A stretch of 64,000 nt of DNA, taken from the NCBI RefSeq assembly GCF_003696305.1, contig NZ_RFFK01000001.1, forward strand, positions 496,001 to 560,000. Direction: 5' to 3'. Origin of the DNA: Pseudomonas sp. AOB-7 (GTDB lineage Bacteria > Pseudomonadota > Gammaproteobacteria > Pseudomonadales > Pseudomonadaceae). Below are positions 44,512 to 56,968 of the stretch, one piece after another. The notes beneath the pieces are model-generated. The model had not been told where the DNA came from, did not search any database, and worked only from the letters and a program-made list of their open reading frames with translations. The position numbers and the translations under genes are program-made. Position 1 is the first letter of the stretch, and every line of letters begins with the position of its first letter.

Positions 44512-45591
44512 ATGACCGCTCAATTGCTCAGCCCGACTCGCTTACATGATCTTGATCTGCGCAACCACATGGTGATGGCGCCGATGACGCGCTCACGAGC
44601 CGATGCTGCCGGGGTGCCGCGGGCGTCCACGGCCACTTACTACGCCCAGCGAGCCAGTGCCGGGCTGATCATCAGCGAGGCGATCAATATCTCGGCAGAT
44701 GCCGTCGGCAGTCCGCTGACTCCCGGCCTCTACAGCGAGAAGCAAATTGCCGCCTGGCAACAGGTGACGGCGGCGGTGCATGCGGCAGGTGGCAAGATCT
44801 TCGCGCAGCTCTGGCATACCGGCCGGGTCGGCCACTCCAGTGTGCGCGGCGGCCTGCTGCCGGTGGCACCCTCGGCGGTCGCGATTCAGGGGCAACAGCA
44901 CTTCACCCTGGACGGCATGCAGGATTACGAGGTGCCGCGCGCACTGAGCTTGAGCGAAATCCAGGCGGTCATCGCCGATTACCAGCGCGCCGCGGAAAAC
45001 GCCAAGCGTGCCGGTTTTGACGGTGTCGAGTTGCATGCCGCGTTCGGCTATCTGCCGAACCAGTTTCTGGTGGACTCGGCCAACCTGCGTACCGACGCCT
45101 ACGGCGGCAGCATCGCCAAGCGCAGCCGTTTCGTGCTCGAAGTGATGCAGGCGTTGATCGAGGTGTGGGGCTCCACTCGCGTGGGGATCAAGCTGTCGCC
45201 GGTGATTCCGTTCAACGGCATGATCGACAGCGATCCACTGGCGCTCTACAGCTACTTGATTGGTGAGTTAAATAAGCTGCAGCCCGGTTATGTGCACCTG
45301 ATGCGCGCACTGTTTCCGCTGGACAACTTCCCCCACTGGCCGCGTGACGTACTGGCAACTTTCGGTCCGCAAATAAACAGCCCATTGATCGCCAACGGTG
45401 GTTATGACGCAGAGGGTGGCGAGGCGGCCCTCAAAGCCGGCGAGGCCGCGTTAGTGTCGTTCGGCACCCCATTCGTGGCCAATCCAGACCTGCCGGAGCG
45501 ATTTGCCCGAGGCGCCGAACTGGCTCAAGCCGACCGAGCCACTTTGTATGGCGGCGAGGATGCGGGCTTCATTGATTATCCGAGCCTGTGA
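44512..45591 (+). CDS. Old Yellow Enzyme family NADH:flavin oxidoreductase
   Basis: A 359-residue FMN-dependent alkene reductase of the NemA type: MVMAPMTRSRA, FAQLWHTGRVGH, GFDGVELHAAFGYLPNQFLV, TDAYGGSIAKRSRF and the phosphate-binding end PLIANGGYDAEGG. In most family members the substrate-binding pair is His-x-x-Asn (or His-x-x-His); here His175 is followed by Phe178 in place of Asn, a change that should affect substrate activation. Probably reduces electrophilic enones or quinones and is induced through the divergent LysR. The stop overlaps the region of the next small membrane protein. Confidence 0.87.
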   Translation: MTAQLLSPTRLHDLDLRNHMVMAPMTRSRADAAGVPRASTATYYAQRASAGLIISEAINISADAVGSPLTPGLYSEKQIAAWQQVTAAVHAAGGKIFAQLWHTGRVGHSSVRGGLLPVAPSAVAIQGQQHFTLDGMQDYEVPRALSLSEIQAVIADYQRAAENAKRAGFDGVELHAAFGYLPNQFLVDSANLRTDAYGGSIAKRSRFVLEVMQALIEVWGSTRVGIKLSPVIPFNGMIDSDPLALYSYLIGELNKLQPGYVHLMRALFPLDNFPHWPRDVLATFGPQINSPLIANGGYDAEGGEAALKAGEAALVSFGTPFVANPDLPERFARGAELAQADRATLYGGEDAGFIDYPSL

Positions 45592-45602
45592 GGCCGTCCA
45601 TC

Positions 45603-45998
45603 ATGACTCGCTCATCGCTTGGTAAAGCCATGCTTGGTTTCGCTATTGTCGCCACCGTGGCAATAGTGGCCATCGCCGACGTATTCAACGCTAGCCACTT
45701 GTTCAATCCGGATTGGCCAGGCCATGCGCGATTTCATATCGGCATGCAGTTCACCACCCTGGTGCTGGTCAGCCTGTTTTCCCTGGCCGCGCTGAGGCGT
45801 GGCCAGGTGTGGGCTTCCGCACTGGCACCGGCAAGCTTCTGGCCTGGTCTGTTCGTGGCCTACCTAATCCCTGGTACAGACGTATATGCCAGCGAATCTT
45901 TGCGTGAGTTGGGGATCCCGATCAATCTGATACTGGCAGCAGTGCTACTTGGCATCACAGGGCTGGGCGTGCTGCTGCAGCGATCCAACGAGAGGTGA
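45603..45998 (+). CDS. Small four-helix membrane protein of unknown function
   Basis: A 131-residue protein with four hydrophobic segments (GFAIVATVAIVAIADVF, FTTLVLVSLFSLAAL, ASFWPGLFVAYLIPG, ILAAVLLGITGLGVLL). A conserved-looking loop HARFHIGMQ carries two His residues. Start at ATG 45603, 11 bp after the OYE stop; GTG 45588 overlapping the stop is the alternative. Co-transcribed with the OYE gene. I do not recognise the family beyond a small integral membrane protein. Confidence 0.7.
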   Translation: MTRSSLGKAMLGFAIVATVAIVAIADVFNASHLFNPDWPGHARFHIGMQFTTLVLVSLFSLAALRRGQVWASALAPASFWPGLFVAYLIPGTDVYASESLRELGIPINLILAAVLLGITGLGVLLQRSNER

Positions 45999-46245
45999 AC
46001 ATCGCCTCTGACTGGATTGGCTGCACGGTTGCGCTGTGACTGGCTGCCGAGTTGCGGCGAGCACTGGCCTGCTTGTTCAGTCGGCTAGCGCTCGCTGTTG
46101 AGTCGCCACCGCTTTGTAGAAACCTTCATTAAGGCCTCTGGCCAGTTTGCAGGCGCTGACAACCCGTTCTGGACCAAGCCCCCCGCTCCCATAGCTCCTT
46201 GCCCGCCCCCCATCGACCATGGCGACATCCCCGTCGCACCGGGTA

Positions 46246-46881
46246 TCAAGCCGAGTCGCTGCAGGTCCCCAGCCCGTGGGGCGCCGCGCGAAAGGACGCC
46301 AGGCGTTCGGCGCGGGTCGAGAGCTCGACCAGCGCCGGGTAGCGCGCCGGGTCGATCAACTCGGGCAGCATCTGCACGGCGAACTGCCAGGCCACCGCCG
46401 TGCTGACGGCGGCCTGGTCGATGTTCGCCTCGCTCAGTTCGGGCACCCGCCCTTCCCACTCGTCCTGCAGCGCCTGCAGGGCGGCGTGCAGCTGGCCGGT
46501 CACCCGCTCCAGCCAGGGTTGGTGCAGTTTCTCGCGCGGCCTGAGGTTGTGCTCGTAGACCACCTGTACGCTCTTCTCGCAGACGGCCAGGGCCAGGCCA
46601 ATGCGGCGCAGCGCCTGCGTGCGCGGCGCCAGCGCGCTCGGCATCAGACTGCGCGGCGCGGCCAGGGTCTCGGCGTAGTCGAGGATCAGGCCGGAGTCGA
46701 TCAGCACCGTGCCGTCGTCGCAGATCAGGGTCGGCGCCTTGACCAGCGGGTTGATCCGCTGGAATTCGTCGAAGGTGCTGAACACCGACAGGGCGCGGTG
46801 CTCGAAGCGCAGCTCGAGCAGCTGCAGGGAGATCGCCACGCGGCGGACGTAGGGTGAGTCGAGCATTCCGATCAACTGCAT
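46246..46881 (-). CDS. Glutathione S-transferase
   Basis: A 211-residue GST: thioredoxin-fold domain (MQLIGMLDSPYVRRVAISLQ, KAPTLICDDG, LIDSGLILDYAE) and an all-alpha domain with ANIDQAAVSTAVAWQFAVQM. SPYVRR supplies the Ser/Tyr glutathione-activating region. High GC at third codon positions, unlike the accessory DNA to its left, so it marks the return to core chromosome. Divergent or unrelated to the sugar genes on its right. Confidence 0.85.
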   Translation of the reverse strand: MQLIGMLDSPYVRRVAISLQLLELRFEHRALSVFSTFDEFQRINPLVKAPTLICDDGTVLIDSGLILDYAETLAAPRSLMPSALAPRTQALRRIGLALAVCEKSVQVVYEHNLRPREKLHQPWLERVTGQLHAALQALQDEWEGRVPELSEANIDQAAVSTAVAWQFAVQMLPELIDPARYPALVELSTRAERLASFRAAPHGLGTCSDSA

Positions 46882-46967
46882 GGCGGCTCCTTGTGCGCAG
46901 GACTATGAGTCGCGCAGATTAACCCTTGGGGTGCGCCGAGCGCACCAGCGCCCGATGCCGTGCCCGT

Positions 46968-48083
<1,116 letters not shown>

Positions 48084-48181
48084 GGGATGCCTCTCGAACG
48101 GGGCCGGGCAGCGATGGACTCGGCCCGGCCGGAAAGCTTGATAAACCTGCAGGAGCCGGGGCTCCTGCAAACGCAGGGGCC

Positions 48182-49810
48182 CTAGCCCAGCAGGCGGGCG
48201 AAGCCGAAGCCGTGGGCCGGCAAGTGTACCCAGCTGCCGAGGAACTCGGCAGTGCTGGCCGGCACCGCATCCAACGGCTCGACCATCAGCGGCAAGTCGT
48301 AACGCCGCTCGCGGGCGCCGAGGTTGAACAGGCACAGCCAGGCCTGCTCACCCAGGCGTCGCTCGAACACCAGCAGGTCGTCGTCGTGGTGGCGCACCTG
48401 GATCTCGCCCTCGATCAGCAGCGGCTGCTCCTGGCGCCAGGCGAGGAAGCTCCGGTAGGTGTTGAGCATCGAGGCCGCGTCGGCCTCCTGCACGTCCACC
48501 GCCAGGGCGCGGTGGCGTTCGTCCAGCGGCAACCAGGGCCGCTCACTGGAGAAGCCGGCGTGGGCGCCGTCGCGGCTCCAGGGCATCGGCGTGCGGCAAC
48601 CGTCGCGGCCCTTGAACTCGGGCCAGAAGCGGATGCCATAGGGGTCGACCAGGTCCTCATAGGCCAGCTCGGCCTCGGGCAGGCCCAGTTCCTCGCCCTG
48701 GTACAGGCACACGCTGCCGCGCAGCGACAGCAGCAGCGCCATCAGCAGGCAACCACGCGCCGGGCTCTCCTCGCCGGCCAGGGCCCAGCGGCTCATCACC
48801 CGCACCACGTCGTGGTTGCCCACCGACCAGCAGGGCCAGCCGTCGCTGAGTTCGCGCTCGATGCTCTCGATGGTGTGGCGGATAAAGGCCGGGCTGCACT
48901 GGGCGGTGAGCAGGTCGAAGGAATAGGCCATGTGCAGGGTGTCGCCGCCGCTGGTGTAGGCGGCCATGGTGCGCAGCGAGTCGTCGCAGCCGATCTCCGC
49001 CACCGTGGCGGTGCCGGGGTAGCGCTCCAGCAGCGCACGCAGGCGGCGCAGGAAGTCGAGGTTCTGCGGCTGGGTCTTGTCGTACAGGTGACGCTGGTAG
49101 GCGTAGGGGTTGTCGGCGCGCACGCCGATGCCGCCCTCGCGGATGTCCAGGTTCGGCGGATTGCTGCGCAGCGCCTGGTCGTGGAAGTAGAAGTTGGCGG
49201 CGTCCAGGCGGAAGCCGTCGACGCCCAGCTCCAGCCAAAACTGCATGTCGTCGAGCAGCTGTTGCTGCACCGCCGCGCAGTGGAAGTTGAGGTCGGGCTG
49301 GCTGGCCAGGAAGTTGTGCAGGTAGTACTGCTTGCGCCGGCCGTCCCAGCTCCAGGCCGAGCCGCCGAACACCGACAGCCAGTTGTTCGGCGGCGTGCCG
49401 TCCGGGTTCGGCTCGGCCCAGACGAACCAGTCCGCCTTGGGGTTGGTGCGGCTGCTGCGGCTCTCCGCGAACCAGGGATGCTGGTCGGAGCAGTGGTTGA
49501 GCACCTGGTCGATGATGATGCGCAGGCCGCGCTCGTGGGCGGCCGCCACCAGCGCGCGGAAGTCGTCGAGGGTACCGAACAGCGGGTCGACGCCACGGTA
49601 GTCGGAGACGTCGTAACCGAAGTCCTTCATCGGCGAGGTGAAGAACGGCGACAGCCAGATGGCGTCGACGTTGAGGCTGGCGATGTAGTCCAGCTTGGCG
49701 AGCACGCCGGGCAGATCGCCGACGCCGTCGTCGTTGCTGTCGAGAAAACTGCGTGGGTAGACCTGGTAGATGACGCCGCCGCGCCACCAGTCCTTGCGGA
49801 TAACAGCCAT
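48182..49810 (-). CDS. GH13 alpha-glucosidase
   Basis: A 542-residue glycoside hydrolase of family 13 (oligo-alpha-glucosidase type): [40 protein letters not shown], nucleophile Asp203 in [12 protein letters not shown], acid/base Glu in VAEIGCDD, and [10 protein letters not shown] with the third Asp. Cytoplasmic, no signal peptide. Expected to hydrolyse maltose, maltodextrins or related disaccharides imported by MalEFGK. Two putative MalT boxes lie just upstream on the 49.87-49.93 kb gap. Could also act on glucosylglycerol-type glucosides, which I cannot tell. Confidence 0.88.
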   Translation of the reverse strand: MAVIRKDWWRGGVIYQVYPRSFLDSNDDGVGDLPGVLAKLDYIASLNVDAIWLSPFFTSPMKDFGYDVSDYRGVDPLFGTLDDFRALVAAAHERGLRIIIDQVLNHCSDQHPWFAESRSSRTNPKADWFVWAEPNPDGTPPNNWLSVFGGSAWSWDGRRKQYYLHNFLASQPDLNFHCAAVQQQLLDDMQFWLELGVDGFRLDAANFYFHDQALRSNPPNLDIREGGIGVRADNPYAYQRHLYDKTQPQNLDFLRRLRALLERYPGTATVAEIGCDDSLRTMAAYTSGGDTLHMAYSFDLLTAQCSPAFIRHTIESIERELSDGWPCWSVGNHDVVRVMSRWALAGEESPARGCLLMALLLSLRGSVCLYQGEELGLPEAELAYEDLVDPYGIRFWPEFKGRDGCRTPMPWSRDGAHAGFSSERPWLPLDERHRALAVDVQEADAASMLNTYRSFLAWRQEQPLLIEGEIQVRHHDDDLLVFERRLGEQAWLCLFNLGARERRYDLPLMVEPLDAVPASTAEFLGSWVHLPAHGFGFARLLG

Positions 49811-49870
49811 ACAGCAAAGCCTTTTGTTGTTCGTGGTGTGCTTACCACTCTAGGCAAGGGTGCTGCGCGT

Positions 49871-49928
49871 CACATCCTCCCCGGCGGGGTTTTCGCCGGC
49901 GTAGCTGGCGGCCGGCAAGGGGGAGGAG
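49871..49928. promoter_or_regulatory. Putative MalT boxes upstream of the alpha-glucosidase
   Basis: CACATCCTCCCCGG at 49871-49884 (minus strand reads GGGGAGGATGTG) and GGGGGAGGAG at 49919-49928 both match the MalT box core GGGGA(T/G)GAGG. The 14-bp CACATCCTCCCCGG is found unchanged at 56810-56823 upstream of malE. Confidence 0.6.
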
Positions 49929-50073
49929 TTTTGCGGATGGAAACCCTGCGCGCGAGGCCAGGCCGCAGGCTGTCGCGGGGCCGCCCAGGCTACCCGCGCC
50001 TATCGAAGCAACAACAGATATGACGGCTATCCCGACCCCGCAGCGGTGCGCACGGCGCACCCTGCGGTATTCC

Positions 50074-52818
50074 CTACTCGCCCTGGATCTTGCTCAGCAG
50101 GCTGCGCGCCAGCTGCACCGCCTCGCTGCGCTGGGTGATGGCGAGCTTCTGGTAGAGGCTGCGGATATGGGTCTTGATGGTGGTCGGGGCGACGTTGAGG
50201 TGCTCGGCGATCTGCTCGTTGGCCAGCCCGGCGTGGATCAGGCTGAGCACCTGCCATTCGCGCCGGGTCAGCGGCGAGTGGCGGATCAGCTCGGGCACGT
50301 CGGGGCGGTTGATGATGTCCTGGATCACCGCCTCGTCGAGGGTGATGCGGATCGCCCGGCTGAAATCGCGCTGCTGCTGGGCCAGCTGGATCAGGCGCTC
50401 GGCGCGCTGCTGCTCCAGTTCGTCGAGGCGGCGCTCGTGCTGCAGCGCCTTGAGCATGGCGATCAGCGGCTTGCCCAGGCGCAGGAAGCTGCCGATGGCG
50501 CCGGTGCCGCTGGCCAGGGTCAGCGCCTGGTGCAGGTGATCGAGGCTGCTCTGGCGTTCCTCGCGCTGCCAGAAGGCCAGGGCCTGGAGGATATGGTTGC
50601 GGTTCTGGTCCATCACCAGCTGATGGCGCTCGGCGTCAAGCTGCAGCTGGCGCAGGATCGGCAGCGCGCGCTCGCCCTGGTTCAGCGCCAGGTAGGCGCG
50701 CACGTGGTTGCGCGCATTGCCCTGGGCGAAGTGGTTGGCCCCCGGCTTGAGCGGCGGCGCGGTGGCAAGCCACTGGCGGATGCTGTCCTTGTCCTGGGTC
50801 GAGTCCCAGTAGGTGAGCATCGCCGCATGGGCGTTGGCCTGCCAGTCGATATGGTAGTCGTCGCCGGCCAGCAGGCTCTGCAGCTTGCCGATGTAGTCGG
50901 CGCACTGGCTCTGCTGGCCGCGCGCATGGGCGACGCGGGCGAGCAGCACGTAGCACTGCAAAAACCAGTGATCGCCCACCGCATCGAGGATCTCCAGGCC
51001 CTGCAGGGCGCACTGCTCCGCCGCATCCAGGTGGTGCCATTCGAGCAGCACCTGGCCGCGCACGCGGTGGATGAACTCCATGATCGGGGTGACCGGCAAC
51101 TGCTCCTGCTCGATGTACTGCAGCGCCCGCTCCTGCAGGTTGTAGGCCTTCTGCAGATGGCCCTGGGCGACGGCGATCTCCGACAGCTGGCCGAGACTCC
51201 ACAGCACCGGGTGCGAGGCGTTGATCTGCTGCGCGCGGCGCACGGTCTCCTCGTGCTGCTGCTGGGCCTTGGCCAGCTCGCCCTGGACGAAGTGCGCCTC
51301 GGCCAGCACCGACATCGCCGCCACCTTGGAGGTGCGCATGGTCAGCGGCTCGAAGGCCAGCGCCTGGCGGGCGAAGGCCATGGCGCGCTGCTGATCGCCC
51401 TGGTTGATCGCCACCTGGGCGCGCACCGCCTGGTAGTCGGCCTCGATACGCTGCCACTGCTCGGCGCTGTAATGCTCGCGCTGCGCCGCCTCGCCGGCCT
51501 GCAGCCAGCGCTCGACCTGATCGCTCTGGTACTGGTTCTGCGAGGCCCAGGCCTGCAGCAGGGTGAACAGCGGCGACTCGGCCACGCGGCTCTCCGGCAG
51601 CACCGCCAGGCAACGCTGTAGCAGTTCCAGACGGCCCTGGCGGTAGAAATGCCGGCCATGCGCCTCGAGGATCTGCGCCACCCGCTGCGGGTCGCGCGCC
51701 AGCAGGGCATGGCGCGCGGCCTCCTCGGCCATCTTCTCCTCCAGCAGCGCCTCGGCGGCGCGCAGGTGCAGTTCGGCGACGCGCTGCGGCTGGTGGGTGG
51801 ACAGCTCGTTGCGCAGGAAGCTGGCGAACAGCGGATGGTAGGCGAACCACTGGCGCAGCGGATCCACCGCCTGGATAAACAGGCCGCTGCGTTCCAGGGT
51901 TTCGAGCATCTCGCGGCCGTTGCAGCTGTCGGTCAGGCGGTCGGCCAGCGCCGCGCTGAAGCGCTCGAGCAGGCAGGTGGACTGGAGGAAATCCTGGGTG
52001 GCGCCGTCCAGGCCGTAGAGCACCTGCTCGCGGAAGTAGTCGCGGATATAGGGATGGCCGAGCTGCAGGGCCTCGAGAAACAGGTCCATGCCGCGCCCGG
52101 TCTGCACCTCCTGCAGGGTCAGCTGCAGCGCGCAGGGCCAGCCGCCGATGCGCCGGTTGAGGCGCTCGACCTGCTCGCGGTTGATGGCGATCGGCAGGCC
52201 CAGCTCCAGCAGCGCCTGCACCTCGTCCAGCTCGAAGGCCAGCTGCGCGGCGTCCAGCGCCAGCAGCTGGCGCTTGACCCGCAGCTCGGCAACGCCGAGA
52301 TCCGGCAGACCGCGGCTGCACACCAGCAGGGTCAGCCAGTCGGGGGCGTTGCGCAGGAAGAAGCGCAGCGCGGCGATCACCTCGCGGTTGCGCAGCGCCT
52401 CGAACTCGTCGAGCACCAGCAGCAGCGGCGGGTGCTCGGCCGGCAGCTCGGCGAGCAGGCGGGTGAACAGGCCGTCGAGACCGTCGTCGCCCTGCTCGGC
52501 GCGATTGACGCACTGCGGGCAACCCTCGTCGAGCTGGCGATGCAGGGCGTTGAGCAGGTAGCGGCCGAACTGCCGCGGGCTGTTGTCGTTGCCGTCGAGG
52601 TTGAGCCAGGCCACGGCGCCGGCGAAGGCCGCCGCCCACTGGCTGGCCAGCACGGTCTTGCCGAAGCCGCTGGGCGCCTGCAGCACGGCCAGGCGCACCT
52701 GCGGCAGGCGCTGCAGCCACTCGTCGAAGCGCGGCCGCGGCAGCAGGCCGGGATGCAGCGCCGGCGCAGCCAGCTTGGCCGGTATCAGGGGCAGGGGCGG
52801 ACGCGCCGCTGTGGTCAT
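50074..52818 (-). CDS. malT: MalT-type LuxR family activator
   Basis: A 914-residue STAND ATPase regulator. N-terminal NTPase with Walker A APSGFGKTVLASQW and Walker B LLLVLDEFEAL, a winged-helix and superhelical TPR-like middle (residues ~400-830), and a C-terminal LuxR helix-turn-helix (LTRREWQVLSLIHAGLANEQ, IAEHLNVAPTTIKTHIRSL). In Enterobacteria MalT is switched on by ATP and maltotriose and binds GGGGA(T/G)GAGG boxes, which are present here. Length and context (mal genes on both sides) support MalT over other LAL regulators. Its own start at 52818 has a GGGAGAG site. Confidence 0.9.
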   Translation of the reverse strand: MTTAARPPLPLIPAKLAAPALHPGLLPRPRFDEWLQRLPQVRLAVLQAPSGFGKTVLASQWAAAFAGAVAWLNLDGNDNSPRQFGRYLLNALHRQLDEGCPQCVNRAEQGDDGLDGLFTRLLAELPAEHPPLLLVLDEFEALRNREVIAALRFFLRNAPDWLTLLVCSRGLPDLGVAELRVKRQLLALDAAQLAFELDEVQALLELGLPIAINREQVERLNRRIGGWPCALQLTLQEVQTGRGMDLFLEALQLGHPYIRDYFREQVLYGLDGATQDFLQSTCLLERFSAALADRLTDSCNGREMLETLERSGLFIQAVDPLRQWFAYHPLFASFLRNELSTHQPQRVAELHLRAAEALLEEKMAEEAARHALLARDPQRVAQILEAHGRHFYRQGRLELLQRCLAVLPESRVAESPLFTLLQAWASQNQYQSDQVERWLQAGEAAQREHYSAEQWQRIEADYQAVRAQVAINQGDQQRAMAFARQALAFEPLTMRTSKVAAMSVLAEAHFVQGELAKAQQQHEETVRRAQQINASHPVLWSLGQLSEIAVAQGHLQKAYNLQERALQYIEQEQLPVTPIMEFIHRVRGQVLLEWHHLDAAEQCALQGLEILDAVGDHWFLQCYVLLARVAHARGQQSQCADYIGKLQSLLAGDDYHIDWQANAHAAMLTYWDSTQDKDSIRQWLATAPPLKPGANHFAQGNARNHVRAYLALNQGERALPILRQLQLDAERHQLVMDQNRNHILQALAFWQREERQSSLDHLHQALTLASGTGAIGSFLRLGKPLIAMLKALQHERRLDELEQQRAERLIQLAQQQRDFSRAIRITLDEAVIQDIINRPDVPELIRHSPLTRREWQVLSLIHAGLANEQIAEHLNVAPTTIKTHIRSLYQKLAITQRSEAVQLARSLLSKIQGE

Positions 52819-52917
52819 GATCCTCTCCCGTTATTTATCGTTGTCCGGGTTTTGGCGAAGCTTACATCGGTATCGGGGCGGCGGGTTTCAACCGTCCTGC
52901 GGCTGATCACGCCTAAC

Positions 52918-52997
52918 CCGTAGGGTGCGCCGTGCGCACCAAAAAACGTGGTTACCCTGGTGCGCACTGCCTAGGCGGCCCCGCTACACCCTACGGC
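52918..52997. repeat. Composite palindromic repeat between malT and malG
   Basis: Outer arms CGTAGGGTG and CACCCTACG enclose GGTGCGCA-type inner arms and the block GGCGGCCCCG. Related blocks occur near 49976, 58067-58145 and 60424-60449. Probably a Pseudomonas intergenic repeat family. Confidence 0.6.
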
Positions 52998-52998
52998 A

Positions 52999-53889
52999 CT
53001 ACCCCTTCACGCCCCCCGCGGTCAGCCCACCGACTATCCACTTCTGGCAATAGAGGAATACCAGGGTGATCGGCAGGCCGGAGAGCACCGCGGCGGCGGC
53101 GAAGTCGCCCCACAGGTAGTTCTGCTCGTACAGGTACTGCTGGGCGCCGACCGACAGGGTCAGCTTGTCCACGTCCAGCAGCAGCACCGAAGCGATGGGG
53201 TATTCGGTGATGCTGGTGATGAAGGCGAGGATGAACACCACGGCGAGAATCGGCACGCTCATCGGCAACAGGATGTGCACGAAGGCCTGCCAGGTGGTGG
53301 CGCCGTCGACGATGGCGGCCTCCTCCAGCGAGGCGTCGATGCTCTCGAAGTAGCCCTTGATGGTCCAGATATGCAGGGCCATGCCGCCGAGCGAGGCGAC
53401 TATCACCGCGCCGTGGCTGTTCACCCCGAGCCAGCCGGCGTGCTTGCCGAGCTGGTCGAACAGGGCGTAGATGGCCACCAGCGACAGCACCGGCGGGAAC
53501 ATCTGGAAGATCAGCATGCCCTTGAGGATCGGCCCCTTGCCGGCGAAGCGCAGGCGGGCGAAGGCGTAGGCGCTGGTGGTCGACAGCAGCAGGATCAGCG
53601 CCGAGCTGATTAAGGCGATCTTCACCGAGTTCCACAACCAGGTCAGCACCGGGAACGGCGGCTGGGTCACCGAGCCGTCGGCGTGCTGGTAGGGAATGCC
53701 GAGGGCCAGCGACCAGTGCTCCAGGGTCGGGTTGTCCGGCAACAGGCTGCCGGTGGCGAAGTTGCCGTCGCGGAAGCTGATCGACACCACCATCAGCAGC
53801 GGGAAGACGATCAGCGCGATGAAGCCGAGCAGACCGGCATGGGTCAGCCACAGGCGGTATTTCACGGATTTCGGTTGCACCATCGCCAT
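52999..53889 (-). CDS. malG: MalG, maltose ABC transporter permease
   Basis: A 296-residue binding-protein-dependent permease with six helices. EAA loop [20 protein letters not shown] with the conserved Gly that contacts MalK. Segment [20 protein letters not shown] is typical of MalG's first periplasmic part. Starts 10 bp after the malF stop. Confidence 0.88.
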   Translation of the reverse strand: MAMVQPKSVKYRLWLTHAGLLGFIALIVFPLLMVVSISFRDGNFATGSLLPDNPTLEHWSLALGIPYQHADGSVTQPPFPVLTWLWNSVKIALISSALILLLSTTSAYAFARLRFAGKGPILKGMLIFQMFPPVLSLVAIYALFDQLGKHAGWLGVNSHGAVIVASLGGMALHIWTIKGYFESIDASLEEAAIVDGATTWQAFVHILLPMSVPILAVVFILAFITSITEYPIASVLLLDVDKLTLSVGAQQYLYEQNYLWGDFAAAAVLSGLPITLVFLYCQKWIVGGLTAGGVKG

Positions 53890-53899
53890 GGCGGGGTCC

Positions 53900-55462
53900 T
53901 CAGACTTTGACTTTCGACAGTTTCAGGTTGAGCCAGGCCAGCGCGCCCACCACCAGGAAGATCAGCGTGGCGATGGCCGCCGCCAGGGCGAAGTTCTGCC
54001 CGGAGTCCTGGAAGGCGATGCGGTAGGTGTAGCTCACCAAGAGATCGGTGGTGCCGGCCGGGGTGGTGGCGCCGATGATGTCCGGGCCGCCGCGGGTCAG
54101 CAGGGTGATCAGCACGAAGTTGTTGAAGTTGAAGGCGAAGCTGGCGATCAAAAGCGGCGCCAGTGGCTTGATCAGCAGCGGCAGGGTGATCTTCAGCAGG
54201 TTGTCCAGAGGCGTCGCCCCATCCATCGCCGAGGCCTCGTAGAGGTCGCGCGGGATGGCCTGCAACAGGCCCATGCACAGCAGCAGCATGTAGGGATAAC
54301 CCAGCCAGGTGTTGACCATCAGGATCATCGAGCGGGCCAGGGTCGGGTCGCTGAACCAGTCCGGGCGCAGGCCGAACAGGCCGTTGAGCAACAGGTTGAT
54401 CTCGCCGAAGTTCTGGTTGAACAGGCCGCGGAACACCAGGATGGAAATGAACGCCGGCACCGCGTAGGGCAGGATCAGCATCAGCCGGTAGAACGCCTTG
54501 CCGCGCACCAGGTCCCACTGCAGCAGGCTGGCCAGCACCAGGCCGACGGCCAGGGTGAAGAGCACGGTGAGGCCGGCGAAGGCCACGGTCCAGACGAAGA
54601 TCTCGAGGAAGGGGCCGCGGATGCTCGGGTCGGTCAGCACCTTGGCGAAGTTGCTGGTGCCGGCGAATACGGTGAAGCCCGGCGCCACCTTGTTGCCATG
54701 GCTGTCGAGGTAGAAGCCGGTGGCATGGTCGGCCTCCAGACGCTCGTTGCTGCGGGTGTTGAGCAGGTCGCCGCCCTCCAGCAGGCGGTACAACGGCTTG
54801 ACCGCCGCCACCTCGCGCAGGCCGTACAGGCGCAGCAGCTCGCCGTCGCTGCCGCGCAGCACCCACTGTTCCAGCTCGGCGCGGCGCTGGATCACCTCGC
54901 GCAGCGCCAGTGCCGCGCCCAGCTCGCCGGGTTCGCGTTCGGCCCTCAGCGCCAGCGGCTCGCCGGCCGCATCGCCGGCCAGCGGCGCCGAGACAAACAC
55001 GCCGCGCTCGCCCTTGTCGACGCGCAGACGCAGCTCGCCGGCCTCATCGCGGTGCAGGCTGAAGGCGTAGCGCTCGCCGGCCAGGTAGGTCTGGCGCAGG
55101 TGGTAGCGCTGCACCTGCTCGAAGCTCAGCAGGTTGCTGCCGCTGTAGTTGGTGAAGCCGATGCCCACGGTGTACAGCAGCGGGAAGATGACGAACACCA
55201 GCATGCCCGCCAGCGCCGGGTAGATATAGCGATGGGCGTAGGCGCGGCGACTAATGAACACGTAACTGGCGATGCCGGTGACCACCAGCCCGAGCAGGGC
55301 GAAGGCCAGCTGCTGCTGGGCGTAGAGCGCCACCACCAGGTACAGCGCCAGCGCATTGAACAGGCCCCACAGGCTCCAACGCAGGCCGGCACGCAGGGAT
55401 GGCAGGGAAAACAGCTTCATGGGCGTAGCGGCCACGGCGGCGGAAAGATTGACGACGGACAT
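53900..55462 (-). CDS. malF: MalF, maltose ABC transporter permease
   Basis: A 520-residue permease, long as expected for MalF because of the large periplasmic P2 loop (about residues 95-270) that contacts the binding protein. EAA loop [20 protein letters not shown] near residue 405. Eight predicted helices, the first two after MPLRAGLRW-like basic start. Located after malE and before malG, standard order. Confidence 0.88.
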   Translation of the reverse strand: MSVVNLSAAVAATPMKLFSLPSLRAGLRWSLWGLFNALALYLVVALYAQQQLAFALLGLVVTGIASYVFISRRAYAHRYIYPALAGMLVFVIFPLLYTVGIGFTNYSGSNLLSFEQVQRYHLRQTYLAGERYAFSLHRDEAGELRLRVDKGERGVFVSAPLAGDAAGEPLALRAEREPGELGAALALREVIQRRAELEQWVLRGSDGELLRLYGLREVAAVKPLYRLLEGGDLLNTRSNERLEADHATGFYLDSHGNKVAPGFTVFAGTSNFAKVLTDPSIRGPFLEIFVWTVAFAGLTVLFTLAVGLVLASLLQWDLVRGKAFYRLMLILPYAVPAFISILVFRGLFNQNFGEINLLLNGLFGLRPDWFSDPTLARSMILMVNTWLGYPYMLLLCMGLLQAIPRDLYEASAMDGATPLDNLLKITLPLLIKPLAPLLIASFAFNFNNFVLITLLTRGGPDIIGATTPAGTTDLLVSYTYRIAFQDSGQNFALAAAIATLIFLVVGALAWLNLKLSKVKV

Positions 55463-55488
55463 CAGGGTTATAGCCTCGGAGCGGGGCC

Positions 55489-55513
55489 GCCGCCGACGCC
55501 AGGCGTCGACGGC
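55489..55513. repeat. GC-rich hairpin between malE and malF
   Basis: GCCGCCGACGCC/GGCGTCGACGGC with one mismatch, just downstream of the malE stop. Hairpins here usually stabilise the abundant malE message relative to malFG. Confidence 0.6.
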
Positions 55514-55522
55514 GACCGGATT

Positions 55523-56710
<1,188 letters not shown>

Positions 56711-56783
56711 GTCTTGTTGTCCTCGTGGCTTCTTGTTTTTGATCCACAACCGCGGCGAGCCGGTGAGCGCTCTGCCAGCCCGG

Positions 56784-56823
56784 TCATCCTCGACCGAAAG
56801 GGCAAGCACCACATCCTCCCCGG
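56784..56823. promoter_or_regulatory. Putative MalT boxes upstream of malE
   Basis: CACATCCTCCCCGG at 56810-56823 (minus strand GGGGAGGATGTG) and a second core TCATCC (GGATGA on minus) at 56784-56789. The first is identical to the box before the alpha-glucosidase, which supports a MalT regulon. Confidence 0.6.
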
Positions 56824-56968
56824 TCGCGCTCTCGAGGGCGTAGAAGCGGGGGCGTAGTCTGCCAGCGCCTCCCTGAAAAAAGTATGCACCCCTGCCCCTT
56901 CTGCGCCTGTCACGCAGACCGGCGGCGCGCTGCAATGCTGGCCTCCCTCCTCGCCTCAGGGTATCGCC

